Source: Leptobrachium leishanense (lineage: Eukaryota; Chordata; Amphibia; Anura; Megophryidae). Taken from it: DNA of 64,000 nt. This document shows positions 1 through 12,666 of this stretch, piece after piece; within the stretch, counting starts at the first letter, position 1, and every line of letters starts with the position of its first letter. The stretch lies in the NCBI GenBank assembly GCA_009667805.1, contig CM019064.1, forward strand, positions 379,313,120 through 379,377,119, given 5' to 3'. A model generated the notes under the pieces. The model was not told the origin of the DNA. It made no database searches and worked only from the letters and a program-made list of their open reading frames with translations. Position numbers and translations under genes: made by a program.

Positions 1-607
1 CCAAAAACCGTGTTTTCAAAGATATGAGTTTTGTTCATTTCACGAGCTTAAAGGAACATTGCTAAAAAAAATGGATAAAATACATTACTACTAAAATGTC
101 TAAATATATGTTATTTCATTTTGGTTTAATAAATTTTGACAATGTGCAAACCTATATATATAACGTTTTTTAAATCAAATCCAAAGAATGGATGTATCTG
201 TAATATATAGAATTTCTATTATTTATGTGCATTTGGAAGATACCAAAAGGCCTTTATAAGGATTGAGTGCAGCGCCTTTATGGGATTTAGTCATTACTAA
301 AGAGGATAAAACTGTGTTATATTTCAATGTTGTCATTTATGAGGTGAAGGCCTGGAAACAGAAGCTGCTATTGTATGGCTTTGTCTCCGATTTAACATGC
401 CCTTAAATTGCAAGTGCTCCTTCTTTTTGATACCCGAGTAACATTTATCCTGAACGCACACACTAGTAGTAGTGGATTTTTCTGCCTGCACTCTATTTAT
501 GCTTATACCCACACTTGTTTGCATCCTACCTATCAAATTCAAAGTAAAACACATGCTGTATCTCTGTCTACACCCAAAATTTGCATCTTCTGTCTTGTTT
601 TTAATCC
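1..607. other. AT-rich intergenic DNA, nothing recognised
   Basis: Both strands hold only short unrelated open frames. I see no repeat ends, splice-bounded exon or RNA gene here. Confidence 0.5.
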
Positions 608-824
608 TTAACACCGGGCGGCTTGGCCCGGTGGGAGGGGGTTAACGTCGGCCACTTCGGCGGGCACCTCCTCCAGCCTGCCGAGCCGCCGATGCCCATC
701 ATTGGCTGCAGGGGGATGTCCTGAGTTCAGGTTGTCCTGCAGCAGCCAACTGCGATGGTGTGCGCAGACTGCTGGTGGGGCTGAAGCGACCCATAGAAGT
801 CAACTAGTATGTCCAGCGTCTTAA
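608..824. mobile_element. Possible GC-rich TTAA-flanked MITE
   Basis: A GC-rich block sits between TTAA at 608-611 and TTAA at 821-824 in otherwise AT-rich DNA. Its interior (an ATTGGCTGCAGGGG-type stretch) resembles the TTAA element at 16509-16837 in reverse. The ends themselves are not clearly inverted, so this call rests on the flanking TTAA and the similarity. Confidence 0.35.
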
Positions 825-1281
825 AGGCCCATCTGCCTCAGGATCGGTATGGTAAAACATTTACTTGGCCCTCCATATGTTTTGAAACTGCATCTGCCAT
901 AATGCTCAGGTAATAATTAGGTTGGCTGAGTCTCATGGGAGTATGTAGTTCCACAGCTTCTAAGGGGCCGAGGTTGATGACCCTTGCGCTAATGGATAGC
1001 GTTACACACATGTGTGTGTACAGTATATCCAATGGCAATCGCATGTTAAATGGTGACAGGGTTGGTTTCTAGGATAAGCTAAAATATAAAGTTTTCTGGA
1101 ACTGCAGTTTAAGACATGGAAGAATTTCTCGACTCTGGAAGGTACTACACAAGTGCCCATCTGCCTTGGATAGCGAAAAAAAAGGAAATAAAGGGGTGGA
1201 AAGGCTGAGACATAACAACAATGCATTGTTGTTAAGTAATTAAAATTATACTAATTAATAATAATAATAATTCACGACTAA

Positions 1282-2181
1282 CAGGGTTATCCAAAGAGAT
1301 TCGAAAAGTCACCGCACGTTCGGTGACTTTTCGTTCTCTTCAATTCGGTTCCTTTTGCCGATTGCATTTCGGTGACCCTGCGGTGTATTCAGCAAACAGC
1401 ACAGGGTCCCCGAATTGCAGGGAAAAGCTACCGAAAACCTGACGAAAACTCACCGAATGCACGCTGAAAACAAGCAAAAACATCTGGATTAACCTTTGAA
1501 AAAGCCGAACAGGAGCCGAAAAGGAGCCGAATCACACAGAGCCGAAGCAGCTGTGACGTAGAGGAGGCAGTGAATAAATTAGCAAAACCATTTGTATGAA
1601 TCTGGGAAAATGAAACGCTGTTTGCAAAGAAACTACTGAGCGAAAATGTCTGAAATTTTCACAGGAGGTCCAGGGAATGATAATAAAGAGGGCTGTTACA
1701 AAAAAATAAGCAAACTGAAAAAAAATCAAAAAAAAAATCGGACTTTTACATTTTTTTTAAAAAATTCAGAAAAATGCTTAAAGTATCCTAAAAAATCTAT
1801 AAATAAAGAGACTTTTTGCTGCAGAATTTTATAATGAACGGTTTATTAGATATTGAATTAAAACGGGAATATTTTTAACATTGAAGTCTATGGGATTCTC
1901 CTGAATAAATTTGCCGAATTAAACCACCGAATGGCAGGGCATTAGGGGAACCTTTCACTGCTGGTTTGTGTTCTCTGAATAGCCGAAGCAGTGCTTTTTC
2001 ATGGGGATTTCACTGCCCTCGAACAGGCACCGAACAGGCACCGTATGTGCAGGCAATTCGCCAGGATTTGGCGAATTGCCTGCTCTCTGGATAGCCGAAT
2101 GGTCAGGAAAGGTAACCGAACGCTGATTTTCAGCGTTCGGTTACCTTTCTCAAGCAATTCGGATCTCTTTGGATAACCCTG
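1282..2181. mobile_element. Family A DNA transposon remnant (GGGTTATTC ends, TAA TSD)
   Basis: The ends are inverted: CAGGGTTATCCAAAGAGAT on the left and its complement on the right. TAA is duplicated at 1279-1281 and 2182-2184. Just inside the left end is a hairpin (AAAGTCACC...GGTGACTTTT). The interior carries no transposase and is shared with copies at 18008, 24704, 32890 and 60011. A 3-bp TAA/TTA target fits the PIF/Harbinger superfamily, but no transposase is present to confirm that. Confidence 0.8.
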
Positions 2182-2184
2182 TAA

Positions 2185-2971
2185 GTACATATCTGAGCCC
2201 CTGGTCACATCAAGGGAGAACTGTGTTTTTCAGCTGGCAGGTTAGAAGAAAGTATCTACGGGATTCAGGCGGAGCCGTGACATTTCTGAACATGATATTT
2301 ACCTTTTTTGTTCTCCTCAGCAAATATCAGGAAATTATTTAGCTAAATGGATTTAGCAGCAAAAGTAAGCATAAACCTATTTCCTCTACATTGAACCTGG
2401 TAATGGACACGCTCATTTTGAGTTATTTACTCCCATAGTTCATAGGACTCCATGGAGCGTAGACTAACTTGAGATAGCAAATCTACGAGGGCTTGCGTAA
2501 GCCCGAAGAAAAGATACTGAGGAAATACCGGTCACCTGAGAAAGCAGCAAAGTGTGCTCCTAGCTTCACTAGGGATTACAAGCATTTTATTTGCCGCATT
2601 ATTTTTAATGTCTTTTATAGGGTTTTAACTGATTTATGCCTCACTTTTTGCCACCTTTAGGAGCCATTCGTTTTCTTCCAATTGCCAGGAAAAATATAAT
2701 GAGCAACTTGGATTGCAGTGGCTCCCAGTAATTTTCCTGTACAATGTGTATGCCGAAATCAGGTCAGGACTATATTGATATGAGGCTATAGGTAATTAGG
2801 TAGTAATTCAAAAGCCACTGATGTTCACCATTGTGGTAAGCAAGTGTGAAATTCACCTTTATTGCAACCAAAGTGAACAAAGGCAAAGTTATTGGAACAA
2901 TGCTGCAGAAGTAAACTGTGGCTGTTCTCCGTTCTTCATTGTTCGCACCAGTTGAATCTACGTCTACTGCT
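2185..2971. other. Intergenic; part of a diverged repeat at its right side
   Basis: No gene is recognised. From about 2810 the sequence resembles 56540-56690 (a shared AAACTG(T/C)GGCT(G/A)TTCTCC stretch), so it is probably an old repeat that both loci share. The rest looks unique. Confidence 0.35.
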
Positions 2972-2975
2972 TTAA

Positions 2976-3421
2976 CCCCTTCACTATTGATATTGAGATA
3001 TCTCGGGCCTCAAAAGCACCATCTGGTGCCCCGATGTCGAGATATCTCGATATGCTAATCTGCAGCCCAAAAGCAAATTAAATTTGTTTGCTGCAAATTC
3101 ATTTCATTAGCTTTTGGGCTGCAGAAGGTGCCTCCAAGGTTTTAGTCCTATGGGCATAATGCCCAAATAGCCGAAACCGTAAAATTGGCTGCTCGCAGCT
3201 CTGAAATATCGGACTTTCAGAAGCTGTCAGCAGCCGATGCAGGAGAAATAGAAGAAAATAGACCTGCTGTTATAACCTCTGTAACTCAATTTGTCGCCAT
3301 CTTCTGGCCAAATAGGTTATTTACAGTAATATGTATTACTGCAATTTAATAAAAATGATTTCTCAAAAAAATACTAGTTTCTGACAATGGATTTTTGGAA
3401 AATCACTTGGTAGTGAAGGGG
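2976..3421. mobile_element. TTAA-type MITE with CCCCTTCACTA ends
   Basis: The left end is TTAA (2972-2975) followed by CCCCTTCACTATTG. The right end is TAGTGAAGGGG followed by CTAA, a one-base change from TTAA. Near the left end is a palindrome around GAGATATCTC (about 2994-3052). Diverged single ends of the same type appear near 44640, 47385 and 58853. The family is TTAA-specific (piggyBac- or Kolobok-like), with no coding capacity. Confidence 0.6.
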
Positions 3422-3425
3422 CTAA

Positions 3426-4375
3426 AGTGGCAATTTCCATTGAACTCTGACAGAAACAGTGCTGAGAACAACACCTGACAACTTCAACCGAAGACCGATG
3501 GGAGCTACAGTGAAATCTGAGTTGAATAACCTGACAGAAACTATGGTGGAAACCCAATACAAACTCAAGATAGAGAACTGCACTGACCAGCTTTGGTGGA
3601 AAGAATGGGGACTATGGTGACCTTCATTAAACTGTGAATTCACCCTAGTTTCTCTATACTTAATCCACCAAAGTAAAACTACCATTCTTTCAATTTGTAA
3701 CGTCTTCGGCATTTCCTGTGAAACTGCTGGAGGACTGAAGGTTTTCTGCTCAACAAAGAAATGTTGAATTACCTAATCTCCCCTATTTTAAGGTGTTACT
3801 GAACAGGCATGATTGGGAACACCCATTTCCAGCTGAGATCTCCAGAGCTAGAGGTTGAAATGTCATTCTTGACATCCCAGGTATCTCTCCATCATTTTCC
3901 TGGCCTCTGTGAGTGAAGCTCCAGGCATGTGAGATCGCCCTGGTGCCTGTCAAAACCTGCCCAGTCTGCCTCTTGAACTATGTCTCCCTTTGTGTTATTC
4001 TCTGCATATACATGTTTCTTTTCGGGACTCTGTTGTGTGTACTGCCAAAGGCTGCTTCTTTTATTTATTTATTTTTCTTTCTTCATCTTGTGTTTTTCTT
4101 TGCTTCCCTGACTTCATAACCCACCCCCATCCCCCCTTAAGGATTATGATCTCTAGTGAAGGCATGCAGGCTACCTCACCTGAGCCAGGTGGCTGGGAGA
4201 CCCACACACAACACATAGATACACACTGCCCGCAGGCGCTGCTTTCTTTGTTCTAGAGGTCTCGCAGACTTTTAAGGAATTGTAGGTGGTGATTTTTAGA
4301 GCCTGAGGGGATAAAATGTTGCTTTCTAAACACAAAACGGAAGAGACCTTTTTTATTCTGTGATACTTTGAATAC
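3426..4375. other. Intergenic, no gene recognised
   Basis: No transposon ends or coherent coding frame are seen. The segment 3430-3720 continues the old repeat that starts near 2810 and is shared with the 56.5-57.7 kb region. Confidence 0.35.
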
Positions 4376-4670
4376 CCTGTGTCCTGCCTTTTTTTTTTTG
4401 AAACACGATTTTTATTGGTGTTTTAGTAATACAGCAGCGAGGCGCTCATGGAAGCCCATAGAGCGATATACAATCTCAGGGAGGCAGCAACAAGAAGAAA
4501 CAAATAACAGAGGGAGACTGAACCCGCTTTCTTTCCCTGAGACCTATTGATGCCTCGAAAGGACATACGTATCAGTTGCATAAAACTTACAATTTAACTA
4601 CATGCATATAACTTACAATTTAACTACATAAATAATATACAGGGAGGAAAGGGAAAAAGAAAAAAGAAAG

Positions 4671-4704
<34 letters not shown>

Positions 4705-4764
4705 AAATTTGTTCTTGTGTTTGTAGATCAAGGTCTCTAGGTCCGACAGTGCTATATCCAATTA

Positions 4765-7700
4765 CTAGACGGTCTGTGTCGATAGCCAAGGTTCCCATAT
4801 CTTTGTGCATTGCTGAAGCGTATCGTGTAGTTGAGCAGTTAGGCGTTCCATTTTATATATATACCACACCTTCGCCACTATCTCCGGTAAGGAGGGAAGT
4901 TCCCGCTTCCAGGAGCGGGCTATACATATGCGAGTAGCTGTACAGATACGATGGGTTAGTCGAAGGGAGGGGCGGGACAGACCGTGGCGTCTGGACGGGC
5001 TGTTAAGCAGGGCCAAAGCGGGGTCCGGGGGTACTGGTAGAGCCAGAGCTCTGGAGATCATATCGAAAACTGTGGACCACAGTACTATTACCATCCCGCA
5101 CTCCCACCACATATGATAGAACGTTCCTCGCTTGCCGCAACCCCTTGTGCACAAGCCAGTTAGCGTGGGGTAGATTTTCTGTAAGCGGACCGGATCCAGG
5201 TACCACCTGGAAAGAAGTTTATAGCAATTTTCCTTTATCAGAGTACAAGTCGTTATTCCCATTGAGGACTCCTTTATTGCCCCCCACTCCTCATTGGTCA
5301 ATTGGCGACCCAGATCTGTTTCCCATAGTAGCTGGTACGAGCACGGGCGTTCGAGAGACGGGCGGAGGAGAAGACTATATATTTGGGATATCGCTCCTGC
5401 AGTGCTTGAGCTTCTCATTACTAAGCGTTCAAATGTAGTCTCTACTGGCGTGCCTATATTCAGACGACTACTTACAAAATGTCGTAGTTGGGAGTATCGA
5501 TGAAACTCTCGTAAAGGGATATCATGTGACTCTCTAAAGTATTCCCACCGGGGGAACTTCCCCTGCAGTAGCACTGCTCCTAGTGTCGTAAAGCCCTTCC
5601 CGAGCCACCAGGCAAAAGCCCGGCCCTCCTCCCCCATCCATGGGGGGAAGAGCGGGTTATCCCGCAGTGGCAACAGACCAGAAGTAGCGGCGTGAGGGAC
5701 ATACAGTATTTGACCTTAGACCATATATCTAATGAATGAGTAGTGGTAGGCAACAAGCGACCCCTTTCTGTCGCGGAGATCTGTCTCCAGGGAATCTGTG
5801 ATAGGCATGAGGGGGCAACCTGGTCATTCTCAATGTCAACCCAGCAGACCCTACCCCTTCTAGAGGACCATTGGAGGATTTGCGTCAGCTGTGCCGATTT
5901 ATAGTATAGGGCTAAGTCAGGGGCTGCGAGACCTCCATGTATCTTAGGGCGGCGTAGTATCATTCTGGAAACTCTCGGTTTCTTCCCCTGCCATATATAG
6001 CGGTAAAAGACTGATTGAAGGTCATGCAATACCGTCGGCGGTATAGGGATCGGTAATGTGCGGAAAAGGTACAGAAGTTTCGGGAGTGCTGTCATTTTAA
6101 GGGCATAGATACGGCCCATCCAGGAGATGGAGTAGGAGGACCATTGCCGCAGTAGGGATTTAATGTGCTTAATCATGTCAGGGTAGTTAGAGGTGTAGAG
6201 CTGTGGCACTTGAGCAGTGAGGTATATCCCCAGGTATTGGAGGCGATGGGGACACCAGCGAAAGGTGAAGGATTCCTGTAAGTGTGTTACAACCTCCGGG
6301 GGCAAGGAAATATTTAATGCTTCGGATTTAGTAATATTAATTTTGTAGCCAGAGAGGGCACCAAAGGAGGAGAGGCAGCCATACAGGTTCGGTAATGAGA
6401 CGAGTGGTCGGGTTATCGTGAGTAAGATATCGTCTGCAAACAAACTTAGTTTATAGGTTTTGTTGCCCACTGCTATTCCCGAAATATCCGGGTGGCCCCT
6501 TATCTGTTCCGCTAGGGGTTCCAGGCACAAGGCGAACAGGAGTGGGGACAGGGGGCAACCCTGCCGCGTACCATTTAAAATGTCAAATGGTCTTGAACTC
6601 CCTCCCATAGTCATGACTGAGGCCGAAGGGGAAGTGTAAAGTGCGCGAATACCCCTTATCATCCCCTCCCCAACCCCGAATCTCCTCAAGACCTCCCATA
6701 AATATGTCCAGTCCACTCTATCGAAAGCCTTCTCGGCGTCAAGGGAAAGCAATAAGGACGGTTGTTTGGTAGCGTGCGCTATAGAGAGGAGGTTCACCGT
6801 GCGGCGAATATTATCTGGGGCACCGCGAGACGGGATAAAACCGACCTGGTCAGGGTGCACTAGTGAAGGCAGGTGGCGGCTCAAGCGCGTAGCTAATACC
6901 TTTGCATATATTTTCATGTCTACATTCAGTAGTGAGATCGGGCGGTAGCTGGCACAAGCAGAAGGGTCTTTCCCTTCCTTGGGAATCACCACTATGGAGG
7001 CGGCCAGCAGTTCTGTGGGGGGGGTTTTGCCTTCTAAAAAGCCGTTATACATATTAGTTAAGAGTGGGGCCAATTGAGTTCGGAATTTCTTATAGTATAG
7101 GGGGCTAAACCCGTCCGGGCCTGGGGCTTTAGCTATTCTGAGGTCTTTCAGTACCGGGAGGAGCTCCTCAGTTGTGATTGGGGTCGCCAGCTCGTTCGCC
7201 TGCGGGCGGGACAACGTACGTAGAGGCAGTTGTTCTAAAAAGGAACGGATCTTTTGTAGTTTCTGGTTATCAGATGGGGCTGTCGTGCCGTCATATAGCT
7301 TAGTGTAATAGCGCGCAAATTCCTCTGCTATTTCTGACGGAGTTACTGCCGGGGGATTCTCTGATCTCTGGATTTTCGCTATAGAGTTACGCTTACGCAG
7401 GGCGCGCAGTTTGCGGGCTAGCATGGCGTCTGGTTTGTTTCCCTTCTCAAAAAATAGTTGTCCGACCCTACGGAGGTCACCTAGTGCCCTCTCCGTTTGT
7501 AGTGAGTTTAGTTCCCCCCTGGTAGTCACTATTCTATTCCAGATCAGAGGGTCAGGTTGAGTTTTATGTAATCTCTCTAAAGCGGCGAGGGTAGTGGTCA
7601 GGTCTGTCGTTTGGGTGTGTAGTTTCTTATAGTGGGCCGCTTGAAGGCCTATTAGTCGGCCTCGTAGGACCGCCTTATGAGTGGTCCACAACAGGTCTGG

Positions 7701-8542
7701 GTGATAATGATCGGGGTTGTTATCTAGAACAAAGTTTGTTAATGCTAGGTCCAGTTCCGCCACCACTTCCGGTCTCAACAACAGGGCGTCTGGTAGGCGC
7801 CAGGGAGGGCGGGGGGAGCTTCTGGAGCCATCCGCCAAGACCACACTGAGAGGTGCGTGATCCGACCATGTTATCTCATGAATCTTGGCCGATAGCACAT
7901 CTCTCACCGCCCTCTGGGGGACAAAAACAAAATCTATTCTTGTGTATGTTATGTTCGGATGGGAGTAAAATGTGTAATCCCGTGTTGTGGGGTGCAGGAG
8001 GCGCCAAGCATCTACTGTTTGAGTTTGTTGCAAGAAATTTTTAAGAAGTGGGCGGTTCGGATGAGAATCAGGCTGAGTAGGGGTGTTAGATCTGTCCAAG
8101 ACCCGGTCGAGGATGGAGTTAAAGTCTCCCCCGATGATCACCTCCCCCCAGGGAAGGGTTCTAGCAGGGTTAGGAGCCGGTCATAAAAAGCTGGGTCTCG
8201 GGTGTTGGGAGCATAGACATTGAGGAGTGTTATCGGTCTGTCGTCAATGGAGCCCTGTAAAAACAGGAACCGTCCCTCCTTATCTAATACTTTTCTACGG
8301 AGGACAAAATTAACGCGGGAGCGGAAAAAAATGGAGGTTCCCCGGTGTTTCGTAGGTGCACAGGCATGGAAATGTAGCGGGAATCGTTTATCAAAAAATT
8401 TAGGGGATTTACCCTTAGCGAAATGCGTTTCCTGGAGGAGGAGAATATCCGCTCCCAACGAAACGTAGGATCGCATTGCTTTACGTCGTTTCATTGGGTT
8501 ATTAAACCCTTTTACATTATGTGAAATTACATGTAACGGCAT
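4765..8542 (-). pseudogene. LINE ORF2: endonuclease-reverse transcriptase, two frameshifts
   Basis: Three overlapping frames make one protein of roughly 1,250 residues. Piece 1 (8542-8138) starts at an ATG and has the endonuclease N-terminus: SHNVKGFN, LLLQETHF and NVYAPN. Piece 2 (8141 to about 5690) begins in mid-domain with IIGGDFNS and SDHAPL. It then carries the reverse transcriptase motifs KAPGPDG, YRPISLLN, SLDAEKAFDRVDW, GTRQGCPLSP and the catalytic FADD at 6429-6440. Piece 3 (about 5690-4765) has a zinc-like C-x3-C-x7-H-x4-C motif. The first break is a one-base change in a G run at 8146-8152; the second lies near 5690. The enzyme nicks chromosomal DNA and copies its own RNA there. 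All catalytic motifs survive, but the frame is broken. Confidence 0.9.
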
Positions 8543-9263
8543 TGAAGAGACAACTGTGGGGGGAGCATCTGGGAGCTACAATCTCTGTCACAATTAAACA
8601 GGGCAATAGAGTGAAGTCAGGGGAAGGCGGGAATTGAAAACCTTGGACACCTAAGCGGTATACCAATGCACACACATCAATAGATGACCCCTGTGTACCT
8701 GGAGAAAATGACATTAGAAAACCCAGCGCACCTGGGCGGTACACCAATACACGTACATTAACAAGTGACCACATTTTACCTGACCTTTCGAGACCTTGAT
8801 CAAAAAGAAATAAGGAAAAAAAGAAAAAATGAGAAAAAAGGAACCAAATGGTAAATCTGTTCGCAAAAAGAGAGAGAAAAAACAGACAATAAAAAAGAAA
8901 TCGTAGGAAGGAAGAACCTTCATACAGACGAACTCGGATTGTACAAAAAAACAATCCAACAAAGATCCCATCCAGTAGGGAGACAGTCTCGGGTATCATC
9001 CAGACCCCGTAGTTATCCACTTCAGGGAAAAATCCGAGAAGGGCGCCCAGAGCCCTGGGCGGAGGGGTGGTCGGCGACATCCACCAGGTGATGTCACCTA
9101 TGGCAATATCCTGGTCTCGTCTGGATCCAATCGGGAGCTCATCATCCCATTGAGGTCGTAATGTAAAAACTCAGGTGAGTTGCATATTCAAAGTGTGCTA
9201 CAATACCGACAGAGGCTCTGCAATCTCGTGTAGGCCTCACATGGCGGAGTGAGGCGACAACAG

Positions 9264-10222
9264 TCATGGTGGAGGAGTCGGTGAATGTCGTGTTCGACGG
9301 TTGTTTAGTGAGGTCTGAGACCATTCAGTCTCCATCCTCTGCGGTGTGAAGGGCCTCTCTCGTGGCGGGGAGGGTCTCACCTCTGCTAGGCCCAGAGCGT
9401 GAAGGAAGCGGTCAGCTCTCTGCAGATCTTCCAGGACGTGCGTAGATCCGTGATGGGATACCACAAGTTTGAACGGGAATCCCCAGCGATATCTGATGTT
9501 ATGTGCAATCAATTGGTCCGTGATAGGTTTAAAGGAGCGGCGATTTTGTAGAGTAGTAGGAGAGAGGTCAATAAACAGCTTCGGCATAACGTTATCAATA
9601 GACGGCGTTTGCGTTCTAGCGGCTGCGACCACCGCATCTTTTATCCCATAATAATGGAATCTTGCGATAATATCTCTAGGCCGGTCACCAGGTCGCGGCT
9701 TGGGTCTTAAAGCTCTATGTACCCTGTCGAATAGACAGTGTTCCGGGGGGTATCGGGTAATAGACTGAGCAGGTACCTGTGCATAAAGTCCTGTAGATCC
9801 GTAACATCTTCTGGAACACCTCTGAGGCGAACATTGTTCCGCCGGGACCTGTTATCCTGGTCTTCTTGTGCTCTCTGTAGTTGGCGAACTTCCTCCGTAA
9901 GAGTCTCCAGATGCTGAGCCATATCATTATATATTTTTACTGAGGCATCGTTTGCCCTCTCCAGAGCGTCTGTTCGGGCCCCCACCGCATCGATTTCGGC
10001 TCTCACTGCTACCAGACCCTCCTGTATATCGCCCTTTATGTCAGCGCGGAACGCAGAGAGTAAGCGTTCTATGTCTCCTCTCGTGGCCGGGCCGCTGTCA
10101 GGAGAGCACGAGGTGGCGGCCGCCATCTTAGGTGAGGCAGCAGGTTCCGGGCCTGGCGTGCGATCGCCAAATAAGGGGTGAAGACGGCCCGGAGGTAAAG
10201 ATTTTTTTGTTTTTGAGGGCAT
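9264..10222 (-). pseudogene. LINE ORF1: RNA-binding chaperone protein, one frameshift
   Basis: The first part (10222-9707) starts at an ATG. It has a proline-rich N-terminus, then a coiled coil (about residues 55-120: ERLLSAFRADIKGDIQ, ALERANDASV), then the hallmark NRSRRNNVRLRGVPE of L1 ORF1 proteins, which opens the RRM. The protein continues in another frame from about 9735 with the C-terminal domain: FDRVHRALRPKPRPGDRPRD, then IIARFHYYGIKDAV, ending at 9264. The shift maps to the C run read as ACCCCCCGG on the minus strand. L1 ORF1 proteins form trimers that coat the element RNA. About 720 bp separate it from ORF2. Confidence 0.85.
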
Positions 10223-10943
10223 CTCCAGGTACCCGGTGTAGTCTGGGACCCGAGGGGATCACTCAGAGCCAGGGTCGAGCGGGCTGATTTGCAGAGTCGC
10301 TAAAGTAAGCTGGGATGAGTGCGGAGCTCCGGGATCACGCGGCCATCTTGGTTAGCCGCCCGTAAACTGTAAATCCTGTGTCCTGCCTTTTAATCCTTTA
10401 GTTTACTGTAAACAATGTATTCGTTTTCTATCCCTGTTCCTCTGTTCCATTTTATTTTTTATGTATGTGTTTTCAGGTCACGATGTGGGGTCACAGTTTC
10501 ATATGTGTAATTATTGATACCTGCTGGATCCTTAAAAATTACTTTTCAAAATGTAAATTACTGAATTCTGCTGGAGGGGTGAGGGTGACCAGGCATTTAG
10601 GGGTTTCTTAATAAATGTAGGTGAAAGCGACTATATTAGAAACATAAATATATATATACATTTCTAATTTATACATATATATCAATTACTATTATCTATA
10701 AAGCGACAACATATCTCGCAGTGCTGTACAATGGGTAAGCCAAACAAAAATTATCAAATAAGTTTGACGCACTAAGAAAGATGGAAAAAGTGTACCTTGC
10801 TCAAGTGAGCTTCAATCTAAGAGGAATGAGGTGACACATAGAAGAGAGGGTAAATTGAGTGTGAGAAGTAGTGATATGTATGGGGGCTGTGTGGGAGATA
10901 GATCAGGAAAGGTACAATTTGGGTTATGGAATAAACTGATAGG

Positions 10944-12666
10944 CAGTGGCGTCACAAGGGGGGTGCAGACTGCATCCAGATGACACCCTCTAGGTGGGGA
11001 TGCCACCAGGCAGTAATACTTACAATTTAACCCGTTGTTTGCGGTCCAAGGGAATCTCAGCAGTGGTCTGACTTCCTGGAAGTTAGACGACACCTTGGGA
11101 CCTCCCCACACCCACCGACATCATCACGCATTCTGTCAGAAATGGGATTTCCCCCGATCGGGCAGGGAACTCTCTATATAGAGGAGATACAGGGGTAGTT
11201 TGTACCACCATATCTCAGGAACCATAGCAGGTAAATGGTCAAGTATTGTATTATTAGAACGGCCAGAGCATGGCCGTGCCAATGATACCAAACATGACCA
11301 GGTTGAATGTAAAAGTTAAAAAAATCAATAGGGAAAATAAAAATAAACCTTTTTTTATTTTAATGCAGCACTATTGTTCACTTTTCAATTATAAAGTGAA
11401 CAATGATGCTGCACTATATCACAATCTCATTTCCCATTTCGCCACCAAGTGTAGAGGTGATGGCAACATATGTGATTACACATTGTTCTATCAATCCTAA
11501 ACTGCCACACTGCTGCAAGGAAACATTGGATCTCTGCATCTCTAATGTTTACACTGCACATGGGCAAGTGAGGTGTCATTGGAAAGGTCAGAGTCTGGCC
11601 TTTCCAAACATATGACTATATAACCTGCAGAAATATATTTAATTTATAGCTGTTCTAAGGCAGTGCATTATGTGCTTTCACTTATAAAGCAAACAATGCT
11701 GCTGCATTAACTCACCTTCTCATTTATGGTGGGGCAAATGGAGAGGGGATGGCGGAATGCGTTATTACGCATTTGTCCATCTAAATCACAAGTCGTGTCA
11801 CTGCTGCAAGTAGAGTAGGGGTTCTTTGGACCCCCGTATCTCCATTCTTTACACCCACAAAGTCAAGTTATGGTCACTGGACAGGTCAGAGCCTTTCCAA
11901 TGAACATTTCCATGTGCAGTCTAACAGAAAAAAAAAAAAAACGAAAAATTATATTTTATTTTATTATATTTTTTTGTGGCATTGGCCATTTGTATAAAAT
12001 GAGCAATACCACTGCCATTACTCACTTTCTCATTTCTCACAGTGGGAGCAAGTTCAGTGTATTATACATAGTCATACTCATAAAGCAAAAGCCTCCAAAA
12101 CACAAGTAAAAATTTGTGTTTTTTTTCAGTTTTGGTTAAAATTGCATATTTTCTATTTAATTTAAAAAAAATTAACACGATTACACCATATATAACTACA
12201 AAGGTTTGGATGATAAAATGGATAAAAAAAATTACACCCTGTAAATGCCTGAAATCTGAATCAAATTTATATTATGACATTTTTTGCTACAGCATTCTGA
12301 CGCAACATGACGTATACACATAATAATGATATATTTTGAATCGGGCAAGTCTGCTGAAAAAAGGATATATAATTTTTCTGGGTCCTATAATAAAACCTGA
12401 CTTCAAAACACGCTTAAACATGATGAGCACAAAACGGCCAAAATGAGCTCAGCACACAGGGGTGAAATGGCTCAGCACTCAGTGAAGAAGTTAAGGAGTC
12501 ATTTTAATTTCGCTCACTGTTAATGTCACTACTATTGTCGTTACATTCTGTGGTGTATGGGAGTTGTGATTTATGAGTAACAGTCGTTTTTAAAGAAGAA
12601 AACTAGGGGGGGGGGTGATGCCATGAGTTACTGCACCGGGTGACACCAACCCTAGTGACGCCACTG
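10944..12666. mobile_element. hAT-type transposon, non-autonomous, with nested TTAA element
   Basis: The ends CAGTGGCGTCAC and GTGACGCCACTG are perfect 12-bp inverted repeats. The 8-bp sequence CTGATAGG is duplicated at 10936-10943 and 12667-12674, which is the hAT signature. No transposase is visible. Most of the interior (11031-12490) is a later TTAA-type insertion, leaving only about 260 bp of hAT sequence. The neighbouring LINE copy has the same site uninterrupted (single CTGATAGG near 13018-13026). Confidence 0.88.
11031..12490 (-). mobile_element. TTAA-family element, copy 1
   Basis: TTAA flanks both sides (11027-11030 and 12491-12494). The interior matches the copies at 27908-29036 and 53633-54874: a GGCCAGAGCATGGCCGT stretch near 11258, AT-rich low-complexity sequence with AACAATGATGCTGC repeats, a GTCTGCTGAAAAAAGGATAT stretch and an end rich in CTCAGCAC. 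It carries no gene. It is oriented like the 53.6-kb copy, and its left end is the most diverged. Confidence 0.7.

Larger units (their letters stand above)
4393..10374 (-). mobile_element. Near full-length L1/Tx1-clade LINE
   Basis: Read on the minus strand, the element starts near 10374 with a GGCGGCTAACCAAGATGGC-type 5' end. It carries ORF1 and then ORF2, and ends at 4393 in a poly-A tail (T run on the plus strand). The 17-bp direct repeat CCTGTGTCCTGCCTTTT at 4376-4392 and 10375-10391 is the target-site duplication. An apurinic-type endonuclease, a reverse transcriptase and a C-terminal Cys/His motif place it in the L1 superfamily; Tx1-like relatives are common in frogs and fish. At about 6.0 kb it looks complete, but ORF1 has one frameshift and ORF2 two. 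Another A-rich run (about 4645-4703) lies in the 3' UTR. The perfect TSD argues for a fairly recent insertion. Confidence 0.93.

Noticed and set aside
333..614. 93-codon minus-strand frame
   Set aside because: No motif, low-complexity edges and no gene context.
2321..2364. Possible 44-bp exon with TTTGTTCTCCTCAG acceptor and GTAAGC donor
   Set aside because: Both splice sites look good, but the exon is tiny, has an in-frame stop in the obvious frame and no partner exon nearby. Chance is the simplest explanation.
8517..9080. 187-codon frame between LINE ORF1 and ORF2
   Set aside because: It crosses A-rich inter-ORF sequence, gives a hydrophobic Phe-rich peptide with no motif and is not a known part of L1-type elements.
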